Shown here: positions 11,922 to 23,858 of the stretch, piece after piece
Layout: every line of letters begins with the position of its first letter
Position numbering within the stretch: the first letter of the stretch is position 1
NCBI GenBank assembly: GCA_029945375.1
Contig: CM057058.1
Location: 992,001-1,056,000 of the forward strand
Origin: Agaricus subrufescens
Lineage: Eukaryota; Basidiomycota; Agaricomycetes; Agaricales; Agaricaceae
Direction: 5' to 3'
DNA: 64,000 nucleotides
Made by a program: the position numbers and the translations under genes
The notes under the pieces: model-generated
Databases searched by the model: none
The model's input: only the letters and a program-made list of their open reading frames with translations
What the model was told of the DNA's origin: nothing

Positions 11922-13459
11922 ATGGAGACATTTGCCCATTTCTCCGAGTTCCGAAACGTCTTTCCCCGAAAGGTACAGGTGCTCTTATTAAGTACGTGCC
12001 TCAGACGAGCCCACTTTGGAAAACTTCGACCGCGACTTTCGACATGCTCGAGTACAAACTCGCAAAGCGTCTCGGCTCCATCGACAACATTTGCTGTGTT
12101 CGTTGCATTGCATTCTCCCCTGACGGTAACTTTCTAGCAGCTGGGATAGATCACGAGGTCGTTGTATGGGCAACTACGTCGTGGACGATTGAATTTGTGC
12201 AGCAGTCTCCCTCTCCAGTCCTATCTTTGGCTTGGGAGGGTTTATATCGGCTATATTTTGGCTCAGAGAATGGCTTATTGACAACGGTGGTGATTTCTGA
12301 AAAGGTGGGTGGCTATTTGAGTGGACTTAGAGAAGGAATCTCAGTCTGGCTAAGGAATTTGTAACGACTTGCTTCCGCGCTTCACAAAAACCCATAGAAT
12401 ACATTTCAATTCAGGATGAAAGAGGGTACATGGCTCTCGGTGGCAGCGACGAGGTATCCATTTGGAAGTTGAATGCTTCGCAAGCTTGGAGGGCGCAAGG
12501 CGAGTAACCCGATTTTCTCGTGCTTCAGTTGTTCATTATACTATATTTGGTTTTTTAGATTATTCCCAACGATTATGGCATTTTTACTCCCTTCTGGAGA
12601 GCCCGAAGCATGAAGCTGATCGCGCCACAGTACAAATCACCAGTCTAGCGTGGCGCACCTCTCGTCTTTGCCTTGTTGTGTCCTATTCGGTCCAAGGAAT
12701 AATGTGAGCACTTACATGCATTCTGAGCAGAACTATGTGCGCTAAGTACGTCGGTAGCGAATGGAAGATAACGCCAGAATTCTGCCGCGACGGCCATCGC
12801 CTATCGACTCCGGTGTAGAGCTATCTCGCTTGTCTTTTGGCCCCATAAGATACTAATCTCATTACTCAGTTCCCAAGGACAATTATCGATTGATGGAGAT
12901 TATTTTGCTGTCAGATCAGAGAAGGGGGTTCGAATATATTCGATCAACAACGGAAGGAACACAGGCTGTCTCGAAAGCGAGTTTGCAATTCCAGAAAGCT
13001 TGCCCGTGATGTGGCTCCATGGTGATAGTTTTGTTTTATGTGCACTACATGGTCGTGCGGCACTGTGGCATGTTGACGAGCGATGTCATACAATGATAGA
13101 AGTCGAGTATGGCAAATACAAGAATACTTCAATCACGCACCTCGCGGTATGCATGGCTGTCTCTCTCGCTATCTTTTATTCTGGCTGACAGGGTCAAGTA
13201 CCGGAAACGGGAGATTAATAACCGGACCCTACGCTTGATTGCCATGGTCTCAGAATCTCGTTCAATCGGTATTTGGATGGCTGAAGGTACATTTATTTTG
13301 AATTCGCATATATACTGTGAGGCTGATAATGTATCTGATGTTCCAGGTCCGGCTCATGAGCCTACCATCTCTGTGTTCCCATATCTTTTGGTTTTGATCC
13401 TAAGCGCACTGACCTTAGGTCTGAGTGTCGTCTATTACAAATTAGATCTATTGAATTAA
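11922..13459 (+). CDS. WD40-like beta-propeller protein with C-terminal membrane anchor
   Basis: A multi-exon gene. The first WD-type repeat reads VRCIAFSPDGNFLAAGIDHE...VVVWATTSW, followed by SPVLSLAWEGLYRLYFGSEN. Later exons give DERGYMALGGSDEVSIWKL, an exon with VQITSLAWRTSRLCLVVSY, one with LSIDGDYFAVRSEKGVRIYS and ALHGRAALWHVDE, and one with LIAMVSESRSIGIWMAEG. The last exon encodes a hydrophobic helix (FPYLLVLILSALTLGLSVVYY) and ends six residues later, so the protein should be tail-anchored. Introns are short; one appears to use a GC-AG pair (donor GCGAGT near 12500). The start is uncertain: ATG 11922 needs a 32-nt intron, whereas ATG 12044 starts directly before the first repeat. The propeller likely binds a protein partner at a membrane surface. 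I do not know the family's role. Confidence 0.65.
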
Positions 13460-13765
13460 GTCCTCATGTGACCTTCCCGTACTTTATTTGATCTTATTTA
13501 TATTCACACTGCACGTCCATTTCTGGCTGCTCAAATTATAATCAGCATTTCTTACATTCTACCAGCATCCGAGAGCTCCTTATTCTTCCTGCAAACCCGA
13601 TCAACTCTCAAAAGTGAACGCAAACCTCTACTCCAATTGCTCAAAGAAGACTTCAGTCTCTTTGTTAACCAGAAGCAGACACCCTGTCCCTTCTTATAAG
13701 TGATCAACAGACACCTGTCCTTGATCTTCTTGCTGGCTGCCCGATGGTTTCGAGTGTTACACATC

Positions 13766-15967
13766 ATGGGCGCCCCAAAAACTCGGCCGGAAGAACAATT
13801 TTTAAGCCGTATACGCGACCCGGCGATTGTACGTGTGAGCGCACATCTTATGAACTATTCAAGCTGACTAGACAGCCAAACTGCATGCCACGGATGCGAA
13901 ACTGATTGGCGAGCTGGATAGTACTTATATCTCAGCAATAGGGCAACTTCCGTCTTCCTCCATAGAACGCCTCGTTATCACTACCCCTAACGCTGACTTT
14001 CTTCCTCTTGTCGACCTTGGAACTCAAGTCATCGCTATGTGTGAGGATGGTCGCTGGGGCACTAGTGATTGGGGCCAATGGCCTCAGTGGTTTTTCGAGT
14101 CGAATGACCATTTACCCTATATTCTTCGGAAACCAGATCCTGGTTCGCTCGCAGGACACCCGATGAACATCCTATGGTGGACCTTTACCAATCAAGACTT
14201 TGTTCCCAAGGAGGGCCGCGATGATGGAAGTACGGGCTGCCTGGCACCAGATAACGCTCAAAAGTTATATGATATCCGCGAAAAGCTTATGCAAGAAGTC
14301 CATGGGTGTGTGTGCCCCACAGGGGAGGATTTTCAACGATTGCAAGCTATGGCCGCCCAAATGCGTTTCACCACAAGTGCCTTGCGCTTTACACCACATA
14401 AATATCTCGACGTCGTAATCCTCGTTGCCGCAGCTCAGAGGTATTGCCTGGAAACCCGCGCAATGCTCGACAAGATTCAGAAATGGGATGTCTTCAAGTC
14501 TTTGGTCCAGGAAGAATTCCCACTTGTCGATAGAACTATCCTTGGTATCGTGACTGATAGAACAACAGTGGCCTTCGAGATGCAAGAAAGAGGTGTTCCA
14601 GTTTGGCTTGTCCGCCCCCCTCAATTGATACCCGCTGACATCAACATTATCGAGCAACCTGACGTCAAAAAACCAAATAGGCATATTGTCACAACGCGAT
14701 GGCCTGGTGGTCCAATTTTCTATCAGGGGCCTCTGACTCACAAGATGTACAATGCTATCCAACGATGGGAGCCAGGTCAAGTCAATCTCACGATTGTCGG
14801 GACGGCCCAAACGCTTGATAGTCCGCCGCGTTCACCTGGGCCAACGCGCTCCACCAACCCACGCTCTAAAATCAGCATAAAACACGGTGGCAAGCCCTGT
14901 GAGTACTTGCATGACAGGCTTTATGATGTTCTCAACATCCCCACGTAGACGTGAGACCGCAAGGTGACAAAAGTTTAGCCGCGACAAGAACAACAGTCAA
15001 TGAGAAGCGCTTTAGGCCTCTCGTATCCCCATTCTCCCCTTCCACCATCACTCCCTGGTCAAGCGCGCTCCTTCGTGTTGAGGTGAACACACTTCGACTA
15101 GTCAATCACCCTCGGGCCGCCCTCTTCAAGGGCTTTGCGTTCCCCGACAGCTTCATATTCCTAGGTGACGACAACGACAAAACAGTGGGCTTCGTCATCG
15201 CCTGGTTGATTATCCGGGCATCTTGGATGGCCACTCTCAGTGAAGTTGAACCACGAGAGTCACCTCTACCCAATCCTCAACAATGGTGTGCCCTCCTTCG
15301 TGAAATTTCCCTAGATTTAGAACTCGTACAACGTGATACCCGGAACAAAGCCCCTCAGGAATTGCCACCCGGCCACAAACTCGCTCGCTCAACCCGCCGC
15401 AACATCAAATCAAAAACCGCCGCTGACAAGATTTTCAACATCAATATCCCCGGAATACAGGCCTTACATTTCGTCAAATGGAACCGTCATACAATCTGGA
15501 CGCGGGACCGCATTGATCTTACACCGCTTGATCGCCGATTAGTAATATGGGATATTCAAGAGCATAATTTTCGTTTGGAGCTGTTCATGCTCGACAAGTG
15601 CTTATTGAGCGATCTATGGGCCATCCCAGAAGGCGCTTCTATCCGCGCAAGCAAACTTCACGCCATTTTCCCCCAAGAATCAGTTCTCTTAATGGATCTT
15701 CCAGAGAATACTGCCAATCTTGCCTCGCCCCATTGGGAGGATCGTCGCGTTTTTGTGGAGGCCTTTCGCTCTGTCCTCTTGGATTGGCCTGGTGCCACCC
15801 ACAGAAAATTGGCATTGGAATTCAAGAAGACTGTGGACGATAAGACGTTTTGGCACCATGATAACATGTTGGAGGTCGAGGGTATAGCATTTCACTTCTA
15901 TTGTCAGACTTTTTTCGATCATTTTGGCCGCGCACCATGTGTACCTCATACTTTCCCCACATCTTGA
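13766..15967 (+). CDS. Hypothetical protein, 702 residues, three exons, apparently intact
   Basis: Exons: 13766-13832, 13876-14898 and 14949-15967. The first intron has donor GTGTGAGC and acceptor GACAG; the second is 50 nt (GTGAGTACTTG...CACGTAG) and removes a TAG that would otherwise end the frame. The protein begins MGAPKTRPEEQFLSRIRDPA. It has an early block with VITTPNADFLPLVDLG, a middle block rich in aromatics (WFFESNDHLPYILRKP), a Ser/Pro linker, and a C-terminal block with WDIQEHNFRLELFMLDKCLL. No catalytic signature is obvious. It resembles, from memory, hypothetical agaricomycete proteins with many paralogues. The promoter region is upstream at about 13500-13760. Function unknown; intactness suggests either recent amplification or selection. 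Confidence 0.7.
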
Positions 15968-16121
15968 TGCTACTGTACTCAGACTACACTACTATAATTC
16001 ACTAATCGGGTGAATATTATATCGTATGTCAAAAATTTTTACTAGGGTCGTTCCAAGTTCCAAGTGGGGTAAGGGCTTTGAGACTATTTATTAGCCGACA
16101 GTTCGCCCGTTTTCTTTCCCA

Positions 16122-16918
16122 ATGGACCAGATGGCCAACCTCACTCACTCTCTTCCTTGGGCGCACGACGTTGCACAGGTCAACCCTTCAGAGTCGCTCA
16201 TTATGTCCGAAGAAGACTTTCAAGAAGAGCAGACCCTGGACAATCCTGCTTCTGATGGGAGTGAAACTGACTCGTCATCTTCAGACATTTCAAGTGATGA
16301 GTGCCCTTGGTCAATGCTACGCGACCTTGCGATGCTAAAAGAGGTAAGAAACTTAACCCAATGTAATGACCAACCAGGATGCTAACTAGGCTTATTCATA
16401 CTCAGTTGGATTTAGCATCCAGGAATTCCCTCGATTGGGCCATGAATGCTACACATGAATTGTGGAGGACCATTGATGATATGCAGGCAGGCTTTTTCTC
16501 CATCTGATTTTCCCGGGAAATCATATAATCTACTGGACTAGGACGCTCGCCATTCACAAATTGAGCTTCTCCAATCTAGTGTAAACAAGATACTCGAGGT
16601 ACAGGAAGAACAGCCGAAGTCTTATTTCATATCAGACTTTTTGGCCGACATCCAGGAGTCCAAGAAGGTGTGTGTTCACATTGAATCAACACCAACAGCT
16701 ACGCATTGAAATATTCCTAGCTCGATTCAACATTTGAAGACCTTTTCGGTGACGCCGTAAGCACGATTTGTCGATTAATGGATTTCATCGCGCGGACGCA
16801 AGTGAGTGCTATCTTCGAGTAAAGGTTCCATGTAACTAAGCCTCACCTGCATCAGACTATTCGCAATCCACGACAGAAACTAATTGAGAAGTTAAATGAC
16901 TCCGTGCTTTTCGACTAA
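16122..16918 (+). CDS. Small acidic hypothetical protein, five to six exons
   Basis: ATG 16122 (MDQMANLTHSLPWAH). Exon 1 is acidic (SDGSETDSSSSDISSDECPW) and ends at a GTAAGA donor near 16345. Following exons read LDLASRNSLDWAMNATHELW, DARHSQIELLQSSVNKILEV, LDSTFEDLFGDA, VSTICRLMDFIARTQ and TIRNPRQKLIEKLNDSVLFD, ending with TAA at 16918. One intron after ATGCAG may use a GC donor. The pattern suggests short amphipathic helices, possibly a coiled coil. It sits between the 702-residue gene and the transposase on the same strand. In its size and place it could be an accessory protein of the Tnp2-type element, but there is no direct evidence. Confidence 0.5.
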
Positions 16919-17238
16919 ATTAGAAACGTCAAGTGGTAAAGATCACTTAATATAAATATATAACGGGTCGAATAGTGAACGCTATACTATATATACATAC
17001 TCCGCGTGATTTTCGTGACTTGTCACGTTTTCGTAAGGCAACATCTTGACTCTAACCTCTCACCTTCGAGACGATCCTAGTCTCCCTATCCCACCCTGTC
17101 TAGAATGTGGCCAACGTTGATCTTCTCGACGGTCGTATTGCACAGCAGACTTTCAGTCCCATGTGCTATTGAGATAGACTTTTGTCATCCTCACTTCTGA
17201 GTAGAGAGACCTATGGTCTTCTACTAGCTCCTCGGTAT

Positions 17239-17290
17239 AGGCGTGGCGTTCGACTCAGGACCGCAGGCGTGGCGTTCGACTCAGGACTGC
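17239..17290 (+). repeat. Tandem duplication, 26-bp period, two copies
   Basis: AGGCGTGGCGTTCGACTCAG begins at 17239 and again at 17265, with the next bases GACCGC and GACTGC. It lies in the non-coding leader of the transposase gene. Confidence 0.85.
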
Positions 17291-17699
17291 AGGGTAAACT
17301 TTGTTCCCTTTGCGATATGGAGCTGAGACTCCTGTCTGCTTCTGGCCTTTCCCCCGGTGTCGCCCCATTGTTCAATGGTACTCTCGTTACATATATATGC
17401 ATGGAGTTATTTCAGTTTGTCACCGCTAGCCGTATGTATATAGCACTCGTTTTATTTCCCTCGCTTTTTTGCCGATCCACTGATCAATATGTTAAGATTT
17501 CCACCCTGGTAGACGTTTCTAGGGTGAAAAATGCAGAACGCAAAATAATTTTCCGGACATTGCGATGATCAGCCCTTAGCGTGGACAAGATTTTGTTCTT
17601 TCAGCTCGGGTAAGAAATTTTCAGTCTAACCCGTTGCAGTGTACTGACTCCGGAATTTATAAAGCTGTTTCCCCCATTTTTGTACGCCATCGTTGTCCA

Positions 17700-20600
17700 A
17701 TGACAGAGCATAGTCAGGCTCAAGCTCCGTCGCAACAGCTAGACGCTATCGAAAGCTCGCTGTCTACGCGTGCTATCAATCGATTTTATCAAATTCTGCA
17801 AAAGCATGACCTTCGATTTATTGCCCCGCCCTCTGCGTCTACCGCTCCCGAGGCCCTTCCGTCGCCGAACGTCCTGAAGCTTGACCCTTACTTTCCCAAG
17901 AACAAGGTTGCCATTGATTATGAAGAAATGCTCGGGCGTTACTCTCAAACTATCACTGCTCTCTCCAGCGTGCCCCAGAAAGAGATACAGTTGCAAATCG
18001 TTACATGTACTACCCTGGTGCAAGAAGAGGCACAATCTTTTCTTACCTGGAAGAAGCAAGAGTGGAAACGTCAAATATTCATGGCACACGAAGTCCTGAC
18101 TGCTGATCCTAGTGAGTTTTGAGATGTCCATCGTCGATAATTGGCTCAGGCTGCGATTCTTCCCTCAGGTATTTATATGGATTCTCCGTTCAAATCTCTC
18201 CCTTCGGCTGTCGCCCTGACTCACTTAACTGTCGTTTCTACACACTACTTGTCCGGTCTCTCGTATAAAGATTCGGATTATGTTCTTTCGGCGCTCATGC
18301 TTCAGAGCCAAATATCCTCCACTAAGCGTCTCCCCTCCATTCCCATTTCCGCCCGCACTATCATAGAGCAACTGAACCTGTCACCTAAAGTCACCATCTA
18401 TGCTTGTTGCCCCAAATGCTTTTACCTTTACGAAATGGACCATCCATACCCCCAGACTTGTACGAAACGCGCCGCTCCTGACCTGCCTGTTTGTGGGGCA
18501 GAGATCTACAGTGATGACATGGCTCGACCGCACCGTGAATACGTCATGCAAGATTTCCATGACTGGTTGGCACGCTTTAATGCTCGCCCCGATATTGAAA
18601 ACCACCTTGATCGCAACGTACTCGCTCACACTCCTGATGCTATGCATGATATATGGGATGGCAAAGCTTTTCGGGAATTTCGGGGCCATGATGGGAAGTT
18701 GTTCCTCGAATGCCCTGAGGGCGAGAGTCGCTTGCTTTTCAGCATCAATATGGATGGTTTCAATCCGTTGTCGAACAAACAGGGAGGGAAGCAAATTTCA
18801 TGCACCGCCATTTACATGGTCTGCCTTAATCTTCCACCCCACCTTCGCTACCGACCAGAAAATGTTTTTCTGGTTGGCATTATACCCGGACCTCACGAAC
18901 CCTCAGTTACACAAATGAACTATATTCTGCGCCCTTTGGTTGACGTCCTTCACAAGCTGTGGGACGTTGGCCTTTTCCTCAAACGGACTCATAGGTATCC
19001 GTTTGGTCGCAGGAGTAGAGTCGGTGTCATACCTCTTGTTGCGGACCTTCCAGCTTGTAGAAAAGCAGCCGGATTTGGAAGTGCCACGTGCAAACACTTT
19101 TGTTCTTGCTGCAAGATCACATTGGACGATAAAGACAATATCGATACTCGCTTATTCAGCCCTCGGGACTGGTCATCACACCTTCACTCTGCTTGGCTGT
19201 GGCGTGATGCGCCAACGTTGAGGGATCAGGAGAACGTTTTCGATCAATCAGGCATCCGCTGGTCAGAGTTGCTTCGCTTGTGCTACTGGGATCCCACATC
19301 ATATGCGACTATAGATTCTATGCACTGTTTCTATCTCGGCCTTTTACACCATCATGTCCTGAAGGTTTGGGGGATGCAAGAAAATGCGGTAGATGGACCT
19401 GGCGTTACGTACAATGCTCTAGTCAATAAGCCCTCAAATGTTGAGCTTGATCGTGGCCGTAATTACCTCCAGCTCCTGGAGTGGAAAGCTTTACTCGCTC
19501 TTCCCAAGGCCACCATCACTTATCTCTGTTTCGAGAATGGGCTTCGATTTTCTGGTCGATCAAAACCTATCCTTGTCAGCCGTCTTCAGGAAGTAAGTCC
19601 AGCCTATTTTCCCTCCTCTTCGAGGTCTGACTTTCGCAGTGGCAGGCTCAGAAGAAGGGGAAGCAGCGACAGACAGAGACGACTTCCACTCATACAGATC
19701 CAGCCCCTCATCAACCATTAATCGCCTCCAGTACTGATTCAACATCATCCTGCTTTCCAAACACTCGCCGATCTTCAGCCAGACTTACGTCACGCAAGAC
19801 GATGGAACAAACTGCACCAGACCAACCGTTTACTTCACCACCCCTACCGCTTCAAATCGCACCCGCCTCACAGTCTCTCACCAGCGACCTCAGGGAGTCG
19901 GGCAGAGTTTATCGCATGGCTGCTCCCCCACCGGATATCAATCCTTTCCCCATCAGTGTATTTGAATCGGTACCCACGTCACCGGCCCCTCAACCAACTT
20001 GGTCCACGAAACCAAAATCAACATCGTCGACAACCATGGGTACTACGAAAGTGAATATTGCAAAGAAGTCAAAGAATGAAGTACTGACTGCCGAGGAAAT
20101 CGAAGATTATTGGAATTCTGCATTCAAATCTGCGCTTTCTCGCCTTCCGAAAGTTCATCTTTATCAAATGCTTTTGACAAAGTCACCGAATACCTGCATC
20201 AAATCAGAGGCTCTTAAGCCGGATATCCTCAATGAGATACAACGCTTGGTAAGTTCCTGCCTTTCCATCAATAGTGGTCTCTGACCTCCACCCCCTTGTA
20301 TAGCGCAAAGCGGCACGAGTCATCAATGAAAACGATAAACCAATTCAACAAACTGTTCGTTCCACAGCCTCTCCGGCGTCCGTTCCCCGGCACGTTTCTA
20401 CCCATTTGTCAACAATTCCAATATCCATGGGTGGCAACAATTCCATTGGCGTTCAGCCCGCTGTTCCTCAAGATCTTACTTTCGACGAAGAGTTCGGGAT
20501 TTTTGGGGGGATGGAACTTGATGGTGAAATGTGTAATCAGGTGAGTTGCTCATTTATGGCGCAAACATACATTCAATAGCCTTCTCTAGGCTCAAATAGG

Positions 20601-21989
20601 TCCACGCAAAAATACAGCTAAATTAGATGTATGTTAAGATGTCAGAGGTGCCTACTCGAGCTAACAATATGTTTAACTTAGCGACTGCCAACAAAACCCC
20701 GCAAAGAAACTTGTGTTCTAGGTAAAGAAAAGGTTGGTGATATAAAATTGGACATGACCCGCACTATTGTCCCATCGTGGGTTCCAAGAGGTCCAAGAAA
20801 TCCAGGTTCAACAAAACAGGGAAAACTTCATGCGGATCAATGGCGCTCGTTCTGCACAATCAACCTGGTGATCACGTTAATTAGGCTTTGGGGTTCAGAA
20901 CCTGAATATAGCAAGGAAGGTTTAATGCTTACGAATTTTCTGCATCTCGTCTCAGCCGTCAAGTATGCATCGCTTCGTGTGGTGACAGAAGAGTCAATTC
21001 TCGCTTATGAAACCCACATACATGCCTACCTTCGAACGCTCCTTGAGCTATATCCCGGAACGGAGCTCGTCCCCAATCAGCATATGGCGCTTCATTTCGG
21101 TGATCAACTCCGAAGATTTGGACCAACGCACGGTTGGCGTTGCTTTGCATTTGAAAGGTTCAACTATCTTTTGCAGCGAGTTCAAACCAATATGATCGAA
21201 AGTTCGTCTTGTCCGACTACTCAATTTGAATTAGCTGCTGATACACTAGGAATAGACCAAATGGAGAAAACAATGTTCAACAGTTTCTGTATAATGCAAC
21301 GGCTCCGTCCTTTATTCCATCCATCGCAGTTACCTAACGATCTCCACCCCATTGCTGACTCTTTCTGCAAGACTTACGATCGGGATACGCGTGGCACATT
21401 CATGAGCGAGGATTTTGGACAAGACAATCAAGATCTCGGCCTCGATGCTGATGACAAGCTCCAATCACTTCCCCGTGACGTTTTCACACTCCTTTGTGAT
21501 TGGTATAAACGGAACAATGTAGCTGCGAAAGATATATCTCGCGATGTTCGTTTCTGCAGCACAATACCGTCACAGGTACTCTACAAGACTGCAGGACGAT
21601 CCCAGCCGGATAGTCATATCATGTTTCGTTCACAAGGGCCTAGTAATTCTCAGAGGGCAGTGTGGCATGCCGGATCAATCATGTCGATTTTCCAACACCA
21701 GCTCAAAGGCGTCAAGACTATGTTCTTTGTAGTCAATCCGTTTATACCTGCCAAATTGGAGTCGGCTCACCCTGAAGTGTTTCGCCAAGCTCACTTATTT
21801 TCATTTGTAGCTGGACAGCTATTCAATGTCGAGGGTCGTTTGCCTTCCACCCTTGTTTCTGTTGATCAGGTGATTGGGCATTTTGCGTACGCAAAAACGG
21901 ATTACTGCGATGCTTCTGGACGCATGTTGTTTCAGGCGTTACCCCTCGAAAAGGTCGGGTGCAGTTCAATGTGCGACGTCCTTAACTGA
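17700..21989 (+). CDS. Tnp2-type (CACTA/En-Spm-like) transposase, five exons, apparently intact
   Basis: Exons: 17700-18111, 18169-19592, 19640-20248, 20304-20540 and 20682-21989. All joins keep the frame, giving about 1,328 residues. An N-terminal helical region precedes a zinc-binding-like stretch (ACCPKCFYLYEMDHPYPQTC...PVCG). A Transposase_21-like core follows, with LLFSINMDGFNPLSNKQGGK, FLVGIIPGPHEPS, VIPLVADLPACRKAAGFGS, CKHFCSCCKI and IDSMHCFYLGLL; the two Asp residues in INMDG and VADLP fit the first part of a DDE-type site. A Ser/Thr-rich linker (exons 3-4) leads to a C-terminal region with LVPNQHMALHFGDQLRRFGP, the conserved region often seen downstream in this family. The expected role is cutting at terminal inverted repeats in the nucleus. 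No nonsense codon was found, unlike the other transposases in the window. It lies just inside the right inverted-repeat arm. Confidence 0.85.
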
Positions 21990-22139
21990 TTCTTGTTTAC
22001 AGCAATGATGACTGTATTGTATCTTACATACCCCATACCTACCGAGCACTCAACTGCCCAAGTTCTTGTTCTTCTATATATCCTACGTCTATAGTTAATT
22101 GATTGATGAGTTACGCGACCCGCGGGTGTGATCAATAAT

Positions 22140-23508
22140 GTAATCGTGTGTGATTAATCACGTTGCCGCAAGTTTGATGGCTGAGTCTCAATCGACTCTC
22201 TTGACAAGTCGCCGCGACCATGTCCCTAGGCTCTGGCTCATCTCTTATAAGGCCTTCCCGCATAGCAGACACTAGTCCCTATGCATTCTGGAGGTAGACA
22301 TATGTCGCCTCCAGTCGTCGCATAGCAGACCTGAGTCCCTATGCTCTCTTATGGCCTTTGTTGGTCGGGCAAAGGTTTCGTTCCTGTTGGATTCTGTTGT
22401 ACTGCAACCACATTCTATTCAGGTGAGTAGATGTGACCTTGAGATACTAGTCCTGAATAAGAATCTTAACAGAAGAACACTCGACCTTCGTTGGCTCATA
22501 TGACTCGTTCAGGGATAGTTTGGAGGTCGTGTCGTATCTCTGGCTACATAATGCCATCAAACTGGGCTGCCGCGCGGAGGTCATGAGTGTCGTATGGATA
22601 TGTGTAGAACAGCGTGTTCTATGTGAGTGTTATTCATAACCCACCCCATGGCCTCTTAAGTGACAGCGCCCATGAGGTCCTAGTGTTTTAAACCCTCAAG
22701 TACCGACTCAAGACTCAACTAAGACCGCATTGTTACGAATCCCCGAAGCTTTAGGGACTCGGGGTACTGGAAGCGTGAGCAGAACTATTCACACCCCAAG
22801 CAAATCTTAATCTGCCACAATATCGATGACTTGTCAGTGCCTTTGTATGCATGAACATCGCAAAGTCCACCTCCGCAGGCGAGAGTGACGCGTTCAAAGG
22901 GCGGTATCATTGGCCCTCTACGACAGATTGACAGAGCTTCTACCCATCGAGAGACTGATGTCCTCTGATGCTGTCGGTTTCCATCTTTGTGGTCATTTAT
23001 TAATCTGTCCCATTGACCCATCTTGGTTTATCTTGTTTCGTTAGTTACCACCTTTTTCCATCACTTGTTATTGGGGATCTGAATTTTCTAATACAATTCT
23101 AATCATCCAGGATTCCCTCATTCAGAAATTCCAAAAATCCCGAAATCCCAATAGCACGAACAATGGAAATCCCGGAACTGTAAGCAGATCACTTTATGGA
23201 TAATGCAATAATGGTCAGTGCACAGAAGGATCCGTCTCGCACCATTCACCACAAGCTCTGAAGAAGGTAGGCAACATGGTGCAAATCACGAATCTCGTTT
23301 GGAAACTTTTCACGTAGTACAAGGCAAGTCTTCTATTTGTTTTCTACTTCTCTGAATCCATTCACGGTCTACAGGAATCTATGCTCGTAACACCTCTCTT
23401 GATCATAGCAAGCTCGTAGACAGAGTTCCAGGATTATGAATTCACAATGTTTATGTAATCATGTCGGAATTCTGCAAACTTCAGAAAGCCGATTTTTTTA
23501 TCGTCTAT
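22140..23508. repeat. Right arm of the long inverted repeat
   Basis: Diverged reverse complement of 743-2580. Strong matches include the segment around TCTCTTATAAGGCCTTCCCG (22241), the pair of CATAGCAGAC...TGAGTCCCTATGC blocks, and the region 22630-23020. The outer end continues past a gypsy insertion: the sequence before the insertion (AGCCGATTTTTTTATCGTCT, 23488-23507) rejoins ATGTTCTTGTCTGCCATGT after the retrotransposon at 30403-30421, matching the left arm at about 743-780. The pre-insertion arm was therefore about 1.4 kb. Confidence 0.75.
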
Positions 23509-23823
23509 TGTTACGACCTTATAGCGATTAGCTCAGGTTGCAACTTAAGGCAAAGACTTGAGAGCGATAAGGGAATATAGCGTAGTTGGTAAAGCGTAAG
23601 GAATACAGAGTATAACTACGCTACTTATAGAAGAGTCGACTACCTAATAATAGAAAGAGAAGTCGGGCTGAGTAAGTGTACCCGAGGTGTCTGACTAACG
23701 GTGAGAACATGGCTGAGTAAACATGGGAACATATACGCGGATACAGTAATGGTAGCATATGGTTGTGGAGCGGTAGCATGTGGGCCTGGGTCAGGGGACC
23801 GATAATAGAAATAAGTCGTAACA
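23509..23823 (-). repeat. 3' LTR of gypsy element 1
   Basis: 315 bp, TG...CA ends, adjoining the TCTAT target duplication on its outer side. The internal side touches the polypurine tract. Confidence 0.95.
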
Positions 23824-23834
23824 TCACCCTCCGT
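23824..23834 (-). promoter_or_regulatory. Polypurine tract of element 1
   Basis: On the element strand this reads ACGGAGGGTGA directly before the 3' LTR. The identical sequence stands before the 3' LTR of element 2, as expected for the plus-strand primer site of an LTR retrotransposon. Confidence 0.8.
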
Positions 23835-23858
23835 TCAGGCTTCGAGCACCGAGAAGCA

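Noticed and set aside
13109..13459. Separate small membrane protein
   Set aside because: The hydrophobic C-terminus is the last exon of the WD40-like gene after splicing.
14265..14810. Minus-strand frame of 181 codons
   Set aside because: Shadow of exon 2 of the 702-residue gene, which has splice-consistent flanks.
17182..17568. Open frame of 128 codons upstream of the Tnp2 gene
   Set aside because: It spans a small tandem duplication, has no domain, and lies in the probable leader of the transposase gene.
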